Source of the DNA: Sphingomonas sp. PP-CE-1A-559 | Lineage (GTDB): Bacteria; Pseudomonadota; Alphaproteobacteria; Sphingomonadales; Sphingomonadaceae | Assembly (NCBI RefSeq): GCF_004340965.1 | Contig: NZ_SLYA01000001.1 | Span: 806,001 to 870,000, forward strand | Length of the DNA stretch: 64,000 nt | Reading direction: 5' to 3' | Shown here: positions 9,778 to 18,058 of the stretch, piece by piece | Numbering within the stretch: the first letter of the stretch is position 1 | Layout: every line of letters begins with the position of its first letter | Position numbers and translations under genes: made by a program | The notes under the pieces: model-generated | Databases searched by the model: none | The model's input: the letters and a program-made list of their open reading frames with translations, nothing else | What the model was told of the DNA's origin: nothing

Positions 9778-9820
9778 GGCAGCTCGCTTCGATTGGCGTT
9801 CGGCGAGGAGCGAGAGGCCC

Positions 9821-9836
9821 CCCGACCCAGACCGGT
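9821..9836. promoter_or_regulatory. Candidate NagR/DasR-like operator upstream of the nag operon
   Basis: The 16 bases CCCGACCCAGACCGGT lie in the 81-base gap between cutC and the nagB-II start. The right half AGACCGGT is identical to the right half of the stronger site at 11766-11781; the left half is weak. By position it could control the nagB-II operon. The match was made by eye only. Confidence 0.4.
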
Positions 9837-9858
9837 TTGAGTAAGTTATGGATTGGTA

Positions 9859-10641
9859 TTATTCAAGCACCGGATGTCCGGTCACCATGTTCGCCAGTCG
9901 CTCTACCGCGTCCCGGTTCGTGGCTGCGCGTCCCGGCGAGGCAAAGCCGAAGCGTAGTTCGGCTGGATCGGCGGCGGCCGTCATGGGCGCGCGACACGAG
10001 GCGTGGACTTCGCGGACACCGGTCGCGAGGATCGCGGGCAACGTCTCCGGCGAGACCCCGCTTCCCGCGAGGACGATGATCCGACCGGCGGCTTGTCGGT
10101 GCAATGCCGTCAGCATTTCTACCCCGTCGATCGCCTTCGGGGCGCCGCCGGAGGTCAGGATCCGGTCGAAGCCGAGCGTGACGGCGGACTCGAGCGCGTC
10201 GGGCATGTCGCGGCACAGATCGAAGGCGCGGTGCAGCGTCAGCGAGAGTGGGCGTCCGCGAGCATCGCCCAGCGATCGGGCATGGGCGACCCAAGCGGCG
10301 AGGGCGGGCACGTCGAGCCGGTGGTCGGCATCGAGCGCGCCGATGACGATTCCCGCCAATCCGGCTTCGGCTGCCGTGCGAATGTCGTCCGCGATCAGCG
10401 CCTGCTCACGCGGCGTATAGACGAAGCCGCCTTCGCGTGGCCGGGCCAGGAGGTGGACGGGTACGCCGGAGGCCTCCGACGCCGCCGCCGCTGCCCGGAT
10501 CAGCGACGCGGGCGGGGTGAGCCCACCGACGCCAAGCGCCGCGCACAGTTCGATGCGATCCGCACCGCCAGCGATCGCCACGTCGATACCGTGCAGATCC
10601 TCGATGCAGACTTCGAGCATCGTTCGGGTACGACGTACCAT
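9859..10641 (-). CDS. cutC: CutC family protein
   Basis: The 260-residue TIM-barrel protein has the CutC hallmarks: LEVCIEDLHG at the start, GADRIELCAALGVGGLTP, PVHLLARPREGGFVYT, LTLHRAFD, and RILTSGGAP with IIVLAGSGV near the end. The family was named for copper tolerance in E. coli, but its biochemical role is unsettled. The start at 10641 has GGAAG only 3 bases upstream; a GTG at 10659, overlapping the preceding stop, or the ATG at 10620 are alternatives. It follows the glycosylasparaginase gene by 14 bases, so they are probably co-transcribed. That context points to glycoside or GlcNAc metabolism rather than copper (inference). Confidence 0.88.
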   Translation of the reverse strand: MVRRTRTMLEVCIEDLHGIDVAIAGGADRIELCAALGVGGLTPPASLIRAAAAASEASGVPVHLLARPREGGFVYTPREQALIADDIRTAAEAGLAGIVIGALDADHRLDVPALAAWVAHARSLGDARGRPLSLTLHRAFDLCRDMPDALESAVTLGFDRILTSGGAPKAIDGVEMLTALHRQAAGRIIVLAGSGVSPETLPAILATGVREVHASCRAPMTAAADPAELRFGFASPGRAATNRDAVERLANMVTGHPVLE

Positions 10642-10655
10642 GTCTTCCGGTACGC

Positions 10656-11678
10656 TCACGCCTGGAACAGCGACCGCGCCTTCAGCACCGTCGTCTTGCC
10701 GCGCGCGTCGGTGACCGCATAGGTGAAGCCCGGCAACAGGCAGAACGCGCCGACATTGCCCTTCGTGTCGAGCGCGAGGAAGCCGACCTGGACGCCGCGG
10801 ATCGCATCGCCGCGCAGCTTGGCGATATGCCGGACGACCTCTTCGCACGCCTGCTGCGGCGACGACCCGCCGCGCATCGACGCGACGACGCGCGCCGAGC
10901 CAGCGACGCGAGTCACTTCCTCGCCAAGCCCGGTCGAAGTGGCACCACCGACGCCTGCCTCGACGTACAGGCCCGACCCGACCTGCGGCGAATCGCCGAC
11001 CCGGCCGCGCATCTTGAACGCCATGCCGGAGGTCGTGCAGGCGCCCGCCATGCGTCCATCGGCCGTGCGCGCGAGCAGGCCGATCGTGTCATGATCCAGC
11101 GCGCCGCCCGGCGTGCGGGTAATGCGATTCTCGCTATTGGCTTCGGGCTGGTATTTCGCGGTCTTCAGCCAGTCGCGCCATGCCTTTTCCGATTCCGGGG
11201 TGAGCAGCGACTGTTGCGGAAACCCCTGGTTGCGCGCGAACCGCGTCGCGCCCTCGCCGACGAGAAAGGTGTGCGGCGTCCGCTCCATCACACGACGCGC
11301 GACGGAGATCGCATGCACCGTGTTCTCCAGCGCGGCGACGGCCCCGACGCCGCCGACATCGTCCATGATGACCGCGTCGAGCGTGACGTGGCCATCGCGG
11401 TCGGGATAGCCGGAATAGCCGACGCTGTGGTTGGTCGGATCCGCCTCGGGCACCATCGCGCCGGCCTCGACCGCGTCGATCAGGGAGCCGCCCTTGGCGA
11501 GTTCCGCGAAGGCCACCGCGTTGGCGGCGGCGCCGAAGTCCCATGTCGACAGGACCATCGCGCCGGTCGCCGAAGCGTCCGCCGCGGCACCCGATCGGGC
11601 AGCCGCCCGAGTCGCTACGAATGGTATCATGCCCAGGCCGCCCAAGCCGGCGAGCAACGACCGTCGCGTGTTCTCCAT
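10656..11678 (-). CDS. Exported N4-(beta-N-acetylglucosaminyl)-L-asparaginase (glycosylasparaginase)
   Basis: This 340-residue Ntn-hydrolase precursor cleaves the GlcNAc-Asn bond of N-glycopeptides, giving aspartate and a glycosylamine. The sequence starts with a Tat-like signal (MENTRRSLLAGLGG). The autoprocessing site is HDTIG, with T198 expected to become the N-terminal nucleophile of the beta subunit. Further on are CTTSGMAFKMRGRVGDSP and GSGLYVE, also family motifs. A very strong ribosome site (AAGGGGGAT) precedes the ATG at 11678 and fixes the start over an upstream in-frame ATG at 11756. It is divergent from the TonB receptor and upstream of cutC. Its product would feed GlcNAc to the nag pathway. 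Confidence 0.9.
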   Translation of the reverse strand: MENTRRSLLAGLGGLGMIPFVATRAAARSGAAADASATGAMVLSTWDFGAAANAVAFAELAKGGSLIDAVEAGAMVPEADPTNHSVGYSGYPDRDGHVTLDAVIMDDVGGVGAVAALENTVHAISVARRVMERTPHTFLVGEGATRFARNQGFPQQSLLTPESEKAWRDWLKTAKYQPEANSENRITRTPGGALDHDTIGLLARTADGRMAGACTTSGMAFKMRGRVGDSPQVGSGLYVEAGVGGATSTGLGEEVTRVAGSARVVASMRGGSSPQQACEEVVRHIAKLRGDAIRGVQVGFLALDTKGNVGAFCLLPGFTYAVTDARGKTTVLKARSLFQA

Positions 11679-11765
11679 CAGATCCCCCTTGCGTTCTTGT
11701 GTGCACGCTATCGCAAGGAGATGGCGACCGCCAGTAGTGACGCCGATTTGCAACATTCCAACGCA

Positions 11766-11781
11766 AATGTTCTAGACCGGT
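11766..11781. promoter_or_regulatory. DasR/NagR-type (dre-like) operator candidate in the divergent aga/receptor promoter region
   Basis: AATGTTCTAGACCGGT matches the published DasR responsive element ACTGGTCTAGACCACT at 12 of 16 positions, including the full TCTAGACC core. It lies 88 bases upstream of the glycosylasparaginase start and 96 bases upstream of the receptor start. It is therefore placed to control both genes through the GntR/HutC protein whose end is at 1-214. Strong by-eye match, not tested statistically. Confidence 0.6.
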
Positions 11782-11876
11782 ATTGCTTCGGCATTGACTG
11801 GCGACGTGTTTTGACCAAACCAGTACGGGCAACCGGTATAGCGCTATCACGCAATCGGGCTTTTTTAGGGGTAGGT

Positions 11877-14800
11877 ATGAACTTCGGCCATTCTGTTTCG
11901 CGGATCGCGCTCGTCGGATCTCTCGTGTTTTCCGCTACCACGGCATTCGCACAGGACGTGCCCGCGCAGGCCGTGACGCCCGCCCAGGCTGCCGCGAGCA
12001 CGCCGGCCGAAGCCAAGGTCGAGGCGGATGCCACCACCGCAACCACTGCCGTCGATCGCGACACGCCGAAGGACGACACGATCGTCGTTACGGGATCGCG
12101 CATCCAGCGTCCGAACATGACGTCGGCGGCCCCGATCACGTCGGTCACCGCGCAGGACATCCGCGCGCAGGCTGCGGTCAACGTCGAGGACGTGCTGAAC
12201 CGCCTGCCGCAGATCGCGCCGGACAGCCAGCAGACGTATAACGACTCCGACGGTCGCCAGCGCATCAAGCTGCGCAGCCTCGGATTCGAGCGCACGCTGG
12301 TCCTGATCGACGGCAAGCGCCTCGGCACGCAGAACGGCCAGGACGTCGGCATCATCCCGCCGTCGCTGCTCGAGCGGGTCGACGTGCTGACCGGCGGCGC
12401 CTCGTCGGTGTACGGGTCGGACGCGGTCGCGGGCGTCGTCAACTTCGTGCTGAAGAAGGATTTCGAAGGCATCCAGCTCGACGGCAATTATAATTTCTAC
12501 AACCACAACAACAAGGACACGGTCGTGTCGTCGCTGGCGCGTTCGTCGGGCTTCAGCAGCCCACGCGGCCTGACCAACGACGGTGGTCGTGCCGACGTCA
12601 CGCTGACCGCGGGCAAGAAGCTGTTCGACGGCGCGCTGCGGATCAACGGCTTCGTCAACTACAAGCATACCGACGAAGTGTTGTTGTCGGCGCGCTCGAA
12701 CTCGGGCTGCTATCTGACGCAGACCAGCCTGAACGCGCCGCTGTCGTGCGGCCTGACCCCGAGCAGCTCGACGAGCGGACTCATCACGCCGCTCAGCGGT
12801 GCGAACGCCAACGCGCAGCTCGTCAACAACCCGAACGGCACGCGTACTTTCGTGCCGTTCGGTCCAGGTGCCGGCAACGCCTCGAACTATTTCAGCAACT
12901 ATGCGTATCAGCGCCCGTCCGAGCGCGTGAACGCCGGCGGCTTCGTCAGCCTCGACATCGCACCCGACGCCGAGCTGTATGCGTCGGGCATCTGGTTCCG
13001 CGACAAGTCGTACAACAACTACCCGGCGATCGCCGGTGGCTCCGTCCAGGTGAACTGCAACAACCCGTTCCTATCGACGTCGCAGGCAACCGCGATCTGC
13101 GGTGCTGCGGCTGGCACGGTGGCGACGGCACCGATCGATCTTCGCTATCGTCTCGGTGAGGGCAACGATCAGCCCGACGCGTATCTGAACACCGGCGTTC
13201 GCCTGACCGGCGGCGTCCGCGGCAAGGTCGGCAGCGCGTGGACCTATGACGTCGGCGGCGTCTATGCCCGCAACCATCAGGACTACACGCCGAGCTTCGT
13301 CAACGCGACCAACCTGCGGAACTCGATCAACGTCGGTGGCACGCGCGCCGCACCGACCTGCGCAACGACCACGGATCCCGCCTGCGTTCCCTTCGATGCG
13401 TTCAGCGCGGGTAATACCAACCCGGCGCTGATCGACTATCTGTATGACCAGGGGACGTCGGCAACCACCGGTACGTTGTACGACGTGCAGGCCAACGTCA
13501 CCGGCGACCTTGGCAAATACGGGATTACCTCGCCGTTCGCGGAGCAGGGCGTCGCGATCGCGCTGGGTACGGAATATCGCAAAGATACGCTCAAATCGAC
13601 CGCCGACAGCGTCTATCGCGTAGGTCTGGGCGGCACCGACAGCTATCTGAAGCAGGACGTCTGGGAGGCCAATATCGAGGTCCAGGCGCCGCTGGTCGAG
13701 CACAAGCGCTTCGCCGACCTGTTGCAGGTGAACGGCGGCTACCGCGTGTCGAAGTACAGCAGCAACCCGAGCACGTTCAATACCTGGAAGATCGAGGGCA
13801 TCTACGCCCCCGTTAGCGACCTCACGTTCCGGGCCTCGTTCAACAAGGCGCAGCGCGCACCGACGGTGACCGAAATCCGCCAGGCGACCAACGTCGATTT
13901 CGCGTCGGGCGGCGCAGGCACGTTCAACGATTTCTGCGCCCCGACGGTCGTCAACGGCGCGAATGGCGTGACCTACGGCGCGCCGATCGCGTCGCGCGAA
14001 GTGTGCCGTGCAACCGGCCTGTCGGATGCGCTCTACGGCAGCCAGACCCTGCTGTGCAGCAACGGCACCACCCCGAACGGCTCGGCGGCGTGCACCGTGC
14101 GCTCGGGCGGCTACACCGCCGATCCGGAAACCGCCTACACGCAGACCTACGGCCTGATCGTGAAGCCGCGGTTCGTGAAGGGCTTGGTGTTCTCGGTCGA
14201 TCGCTACCAGATCAAGATCAACGATTCGCTCGGCTATAACGACTTCAGCTATTACACCGATGGCTGCCAGCGTTCGAACGGCGACGCGTTCTTCTGCCAG
14301 GGCATCGTCCGCAATCCCGGCACCGGCACGCTGTATTCGACGGCCGGAAGCAACCCGACCACGGGCTTCATCCGGCAGGGCACGACGAACTACTACACGT
14401 CGATCGCGCGCGGCTATGATTTCCAGGCGCAGTACACGCTCGACCTTGCCGGCGCCGGCAAGATCGATTGGAATTTCAACGGGTCGCTGGCGACCTTCGC
14501 AGGGGGCCAGGACTCGCCGGTCCAGCCGGAGCGTAACTGCGCCGGATACTATGGTAATGGCTGCGGACAGCTGCTCCCGAAATGGTCGCACGGCCTGCGC
14601 GCGACCTACACCACGCTCGACCGCGGCTTCAGCGCCTCGTTCAACTGGCGCTATGTCGGGTCGCTGACCAACGCGGACAATTCGGGCGACGAGGCGATCG
14701 GCGGCACGGATGCCCGCGCACGGACCAGCTACTACCGGGTTTCGCCGAAGAGCTACTTCGACCTCGCGCTCAACTTCGCGATCGACAAGCAGTTCTCGCT

Positions 14801-14948
14801 GCGCCTGATCGCGAACAACCTGCTCGACAAGAGCGCGCCGATCGTTCCGGACTCGTACAACGTCGCCCTCGCGCGCACGAACACGATCCCGCAGCGCTAC
14901 GACTCGCTCGGCCGCAACCTAGCCGTGGGTGCGACCGTCCGGTTCTGA
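11877..14948 (+). CDS. TonB-dependent outer-membrane receptor
   Basis: The 1023-residue precursor has a Sec signal peptide (ending about ATTAFAQD), an Ala/Pro/Glu-rich linker and a Ton-box-like stretch DDTIVVTGSRI. A plug domain follows (VNVEDVLNRLPQI, GGASSVYGSDAVAGVVNFVL), then a large beta-barrel ending in the aromatic terminus GATVRF. AGGGGTAGGT precedes the ATG at 11877, which begins the signal peptide; the frame is open further upstream but that part has no homology. It stands alone on its strand, divergent from glycosylasparaginase. The inferred substrate is a GlcNAc-containing oligosaccharide or glycopeptide, on context only. Confidence 0.92.
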   Translation: MNFGHSVSRIALVGSLVFSATTAFAQDVPAQAVTPAQAAASTPAEAKVEADATTATTAVDRDTPKDDTIVVTGSRIQRPNMTSAAPITSVTAQDIRAQAAVNVEDVLNRLPQIAPDSQQTYNDSDGRQRIKLRSLGFERTLVLIDGKRLGTQNGQDVGIIPPSLLERVDVLTGGASSVYGSDAVAGVVNFVLKKDFEGIQLDGNYNFYNHNNKDTVVSSLARSSGFSSPRGLTNDGGRADVTLTAGKKLFDGALRINGFVNYKHTDEVLLSARSNSGCYLTQTSLNAPLSCGLTPSSSTSGLITPLSGANANAQLVNNPNGTRTFVPFGPGAGNASNYFSNYAYQRPSERVNAGGFVSLDIAPDAELYASGIWFRDKSYNNYPAIAGGSVQVNCNNPFLSTSQATAICGAAAGTVATAPIDLRYRLGEGNDQPDAYLNTGVRLTGGVRGKVGSAWTYDVGGVYARNHQDYTPSFVNATNLRNSINVGGTRAAPTCATTTDPACVPFDAFSAGNTNPALIDYLYDQGTSATTGTLYDVQANVTGDLGKYGITSPFAEQGVAIALGTEYRKDTLKSTADSVYRVGLGGTDSYLKQDVWEANIEVQAPLVEHKRFADLLQVNGGYRVSKYSSNPSTFNTWKIEGIYAPVSDLTFRASFNKAQRAPTVTEIRQATNVDFASGGAGTFNDFCAPTVVNGANGVTYGAPIASREVCRATGLSDALYGSQTLLCSNGTTPNGSAACTVRSGGYTADPETAYTQTYGLIVKPRFVKGLVFSVDRYQIKINDSLGYNDFSYYTDGCQRSNGDAFFCQGIVRNPGTGTLYSTAGSNPTTGFIRQGTTNYYTSIARGYDFQAQYTLDLAGAGKIDWNFNGSLATFAGGQDSPVQPERNCAGYYGNGCGQLLPKWSHGLRATYTTLDRGFSASFNWRYVGSLTNADNSGDEAIGGTDARARTSYYRVSPKSYFDLALNFAIDKQFSLRLIANNLLDKSAPIVPDSYNVALARTNTIPQRYDSLGRNLAVGATVRF

Positions 14949-14957
14949 TCCAACTCT

Positions 14958-14981
14958 GGCTCGCGTCAGTCGACGCGAGCC
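14958..14981 (+). terminator. Hairpin after the TonB receptor
   Basis: A 10-bp perfect stem GGCTCGCGTC/GACGCGAGCC with a 4-base loop begins 10 bases after the receptor stop. There is no T tract, so it is likely a 3' stabilising hairpin ahead of the terminator at 14999. Confidence 0.55.
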
Positions 14982-14998
14982 AATGGGGCCGAATGAAG

Positions 14999-15030
14999 AT
15001 CCTCCGTGCCCTGGGGCGCGGAGGATTTTT
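14999..15030 (+). terminator. Rho-independent terminator of the TonB receptor gene
   Basis: The stem ATCCTCCGTGCC/GGCGCGGAGGAT (12 bp with one G-T pair) has a 4-base loop and is followed by a T run. Confidence 0.8.
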
Positions 15031-15120
15031 CATGTCGGGGATGCGGGGGGTGGAGCTCGAGCGCTACCGAACGATGCCATGCAGGTGGCGGCGGCGACAT
15101 CGTTTATCGAAAGTCGGAAA

Positions 15121-15196
15121 TGGTGCCGGTTGCAGGAATCGAACCCGCGACATCCAGTTTACAAAACTGGCGCTCTACCAACTGAGCTAAACCGGC
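15121..15196 (-). tRNA. tRNA-Thr (anticodon TGT)
   Basis: Read on the minus strand, a complete cloverleaf is visible. The 7-bp acceptor stem GCCGGTT/AACCGGC is followed by discriminator A and an encoded CCA. The D arm is AGCTCAGTTGGTAGAGC. The anticodon stem CCAGT/ACTGG encloses the loop TTTGTAA, and the T loop is GGTTCGATTCC. The anticodon TGT reads ACA and other Thr codons. Confidence 0.97.
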
Positions 15197-15237
15197 CCTT
15201 GCGTCGGGCGCTGCCCGGTGCGTCGCGACCCCATGCT

Positions 15238-16113
15238 TCAAGATACGCCGAAGGTCCAGCCCTCGGTTTGCGCGATATGCGATGTCATCGCCGCCGGGTG
15301 CCAGAGTTCGGGGCGATCGGCGTTGGCGCGGAGCCACGCGGCAGTGAGGATAGCGTCGGTGGCGTGGTCGTCGTAGCGGGCGAGGGATGCATGCGGGTCG
15401 CTGCCGATCGCGGCCAGTGCCACGTCGAGTGCGGCGGCGTCGCGGATCTTGCTGAGCCCCTTGCGGATGCCCGCGGCGCGTGCGGCGATCGTGGTGTAGA
15501 TCTCGACGATCAGCGGACCTTGCGACGGCACCGGATCGAACGGCCAGACCGGCACGTGGCCAGCCAGCCTGTGCAGCACGCGCATGCCGGTGAGGCTCGA
15601 CTTGCCGACCTGCGCCGCGCCGACGAGATTGAGGTTGCTGGTCGGGCTCAATCCTTGCCGCCGCTGTGCCTCCTCGGTCACGCGGAGGCGGCCGGACCCT
15701 TCGAAGAACTCGCCCTTGCGCCCGCCGTGGCGACGCAGATGCCGCGCGACCTCGTCATGATCGACGAACCTGCTGGCCCCCAGATGCGGATCGTCCGCGC
15801 AAATCCGTTCGACCAGCGCCCACAGCGCGCGCGCATCTGACGGACTCTCTGCCCAGCCGGGAAAGAACGCGTCCCGGTCGATGAACGGCAGCGATGGCCC
15901 GAGATCGAGTCCGACCAGCGTATCCGGCGGCATCGCGTTGGCGAGCCAATCGAGCGCGGCGGTACGCGACCAGCCGCCTTCAGCTGCGACGAGCGTCGGT
16001 GCAGCGGCCCTTCGCGCGCATATCGCCACGGCGATCCCCGATTGCCGGGGACCGACTGCGCCCGACCAGTCGATCGCGGCGAAATGGCCGAAGCGGTCAG
16101 GGGCGATCGCCAT
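15238..16113 (-). CDS. DUF429-like protein of RNase H-like fold, function unknown
   Basis: This 291-residue soluble protein has the pattern of DUF429 predicted nucleases: an early AAIDWSGAVG strand, a second acidic strand LVGLDLGPSLPF, and a late DDHATDAILTAAWLRA helix, with Asp residues that could bind metal. Activity has not been established for the family as far as I know. Its start overlaps the end of the YjbR gene by 17 bases, so rarA, yjbR and this gene probably form one operon. A role in nucleic-acid metabolism would fit the RarA neighbour but is inference. Confidence 0.65.
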   Translation of the reverse strand: MAIAPDRFGHFAAIDWSGAVGPRQSGIAVAICARRAAAPTLVAAEGGWSRTAALDWLANAMPPDTLVGLDLGPSLPFIDRDAFFPGWAESPSDARALWALVERICADDPHLGASRFVDHDEVARHLRRHGGRKGEFFEGSGRLRVTEEAQRRQGLSPTSNLNLVGAAQVGKSSLTGMRVLHRLAGHVPVWPFDPVPSQGPLIVEIYTTIAARAAGIRKGLSKIRDAAALDVALAAIGSDPHASLARYDDHATDAILTAAWLRANADRPELWHPAAMTSHIAQTEGWTFGVS

Positions 16114-16438
16114 ACGCCTTTCGCTGCTTGGCCGATGCCTGATCCCACCATGCGCGGGCGATCACGCGAGCGACGCGCTCGGCATCATGCGCGCCGTAGC
16201 GGACCAGCAGGCCGGGCCAGGTCTCGTAATGCGGGGTCTGCCAGAAACTGTCGGGATCGGTCGCGATCAGGACCGCCTTCTCGTCATGCGGGCTGCGGAC
16301 GTGGAAGCTGCCATCGACATGGCCGGCGCTGACGAAAATCTTGCCGCGCGTCTTGATCGCGGGCTGGCCGTACGACGTCGATGCCTCGGTCTCGGGCAAC
16401 GACAGCGCATACTGCGCGACCGCAGCCCAATCCTTCAC
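16097..16438 (-). CDS. MmcQ/YjbR family DNA-binding-like protein
   Basis: A 113-residue small alpha/beta protein of the MmcQ/YjbR superfamily. Recognisable parts are LSLPETEASTSYGQPAIKTRGKIF at the start, then DEKAVLIATDP and PHYETWPGLLVRYG. The GTG start at 16438 overlaps the rarA stop (GTGA) and has GGAAAAG 6 bases upstream, giving translational coupling. The family has a CyaY-like DNA-binding fold, but the cellular role is unknown. Confidence 0.8.
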   Translation of the reverse strand: MKDWAAVAQYALSLPETEASTSYGQPAIKTRGKIFVSAGHVDGSFHVRSPHDEKAVLIATDPDSFWQTPHYETWPGLLVRYGAHDAERVARVIARAWWDQASAKQRKAYGDRP

Positions 16439-17754
16439 GAGCGCTTTTCCGCGCGCAGGCCGTCCCAATAGGCGAGCCGTTCCGACAGGCGTTTCTCGAA
16501 CCCGCGTTCGGTCGGCGTATAGAAGGTCTGTGCGCCCATCTCGTCGGGCCAGTAATCCGAGCCGGAGAACGCATCCTCCGCGTCGTGATCGTACGCGTAT
16601 CCCTTGCCGTAGCCGATATCGCGCATGAGCTTGGTCGGCGCGTTGCGGATCGATGCGGGCGGCATTAGCGACCCGGTCTCGCGCGCCGATTTCCATGCCG
16701 CCTTCTGCGCCTTGTAGACCGCGTTCGATTTGGGTGCGGTGGCGAGGTAGACACACGCCTGCGCGATCGCGAGTTCGCCTTCGGGGCTGCCGAGGAAATC
16801 GTAGGTGTCCTTGGCGGCGATGCACTGGACCAGCGCCTGCGGGTCGGCGAGGCCGATATCCTCGACCGCGGCACGCGTCAGCCGGCGGAGCAGGAACAGC
16901 GGTTCCTCGCCCGCGGTCAGCATCCGCGCGAGATAATAGAGCGCGGCCTGCGGGTCCGATCCGCGGATCGATTTGTGGAGCGCGGAGATGAGGTTGTAAT
17001 GCCCCTCGCGATCTTTGTCGTACACCGCGACGCGGCGTTGCAGGAAGTTGGACAGCCCCGCGGGATCTAGCAGTTCGGGCAGGTTCACCGAGAACAGCGT
17101 CTCCGCCTGGTTGAGCAGGAAGCGACCGTCGCCGTCTGCGCTGGCGATCAGCGCATCCTTGGCGGGCGGGGTGAGGGGCAGGGGGCGCTCCATCTCCGTC
17201 TCGGCGCGGTCGAGCAGTTGTTCGAGCGCACCGCGGCCGAGCCGTTCGAGGATCAGCACCTGCGCGCGGCTGAGCAACGCGGCGTTGAGTTCGAACGACG
17301 GATTCTCGGTGGTCGCGCCGACCAGGGTCACTGTGCCGTCCTCGACGTACGGCAAGAAACCGTCCTGCTGTGCGCGGTTGAAGCGGTGGATCTCGTCCAC
17401 GAACAGCAAGGTCCGCTTGCCGATCTTGGCGTGCTCGCGTGCTTCCGCGAACGACTTCTTGAGGTCCGCTACTCCTGAGAAAACCGCGGAGATCGCGACG
17501 AACCGCAGGTCGACCGCATCGGCGAGCAACCGCGCGATCGTCGTCTTGCCGGTGCCGGGCGGGCCCCACAGGATGATCGAGGACAGCCGCCCCGCCGACA
17601 CCATCCGCCCGATCGCGCCTTCGGGGCCGGTGATGTGATCCTGCCCGACCACCTCGTCCAGCGTGCGCGGGCGCAGGCGATCGGCAAGCGGTGCGTTTTC
17701 GGGATGCGTTTCAGTAGGGGCGGCGGGTTCGAAGCCCGCGAAGAGATCGGCCAT
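16435..17754 (-). CDS. rarA: Replication-associated recombination protein A (AAA+ ATPase, MgsA/RarA)
   Basis: The 439-residue AAA+ ATPase acts at stalled replication forks and is related to the clamp loader and RuvB. The Walker A motif GPPGTGKTT, Walker B LLFVDEIHRF and sensor 1 GATTENPSF are all present. The C-terminal MgsA tetramerisation domain ends near RLAYWDGLRAEKRS. The start at 17754 (MADLFAGFEP) begins the conserved region; no clear ribosome site is seen, and an in-frame ATG at 17790 is possible. It leads the rarA-yjbR-DUF429 group. Confidence 0.93.
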   Translation of the reverse strand: MADLFAGFEPAAPTETHPENAPLADRLRPRTLDEVVGQDHITGPEGAIGRMVSAGRLSSIILWGPPGTGKTTIARLLADAVDLRFVAISAVFSGVADLKKSFAEAREHAKIGKRTLLFVDEIHRFNRAQQDGFLPYVEDGTVTLVGATTENPSFELNAALLSRAQVLILERLGRGALEQLLDRAETEMERPLPLTPPAKDALIASADGDGRFLLNQAETLFSVNLPELLDPAGLSNFLQRRVAVYDKDREGHYNLISALHKSIRGSDPQAALYYLARMLTAGEEPLFLLRRLTRAAVEDIGLADPQALVQCIAAKDTYDFLGSPEGELAIAQACVYLATAPKSNAVYKAQKAAWKSARETGSLMPPASIRNAPTKLMRDIGYGKGYAYDHDAEDAFSGSDYWPDEMGAQTFYTPTERGFEKRLSERLAYWDGLRAEKRS

Positions 17755-17866
17755 GGGGGGAAGATAGGGGCGGGGGGGCGGTTTGCCCATCCGTCGGCCA
17801 TCCCAGTGCGCTCGTCACTCATAGACGTACCGTTCTCCTCACAAGCATCGTCGTCGTCACAAGCAT

Positions 17867-17960
17867 CGTCATACCCGCGAAGGCGGGGATCCATACTGGC
17901 TGACGGCATGCATGCTCGCTCGGTCCGAGGGTCTGGTTCCCCGCCCGCGCGGGGATGACG
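17867..17960. repeat. Palindromic repeat pair (REP-like) in the rarA-padR gap
   Basis: CGTCATACCCGCGAAGGCGGG on the left pairs with a variant CCCCGCCCGCGCGGGGATGACG on the right, with a diverged centre. It occupies much of the 304-base gap at 17755-18058; the rest of that gap holds the padR promoter and operator. Confidence 0.75.
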
Positions 17961-18012
17961 GACTGGAGAAAGGCGAATCTTTTCACCCACCTCTTGAACT
18001 CGAAATAGTCTG

Positions 18013-18046
18013 CGATATATCTCAGCTCATGCTTGAAGATATATCG
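18013..18046. promoter_or_regulatory. Probable PadR autoregulatory operator
   Basis: CGATATATCT at 18013-18022 and AGATATATCG at 18037-18046 form a perfect 10-base inverted repeat separated by 14 bases. The AT-rich arms stand out in this G+C-rich genome and lie directly upstream of the padR ribosome site. PadR repressors typically bind such ATAT-containing dyads at their own promoters. Confidence 0.7.
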
Positions 18047-18058
18047 GAGAACACTCAA

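Noticed and set aside
13071..14591. 506-codon antisense frame inside the TonB receptor
   Set aside because: Shadow of the receptor barrel; no ribosome site, no motifs.
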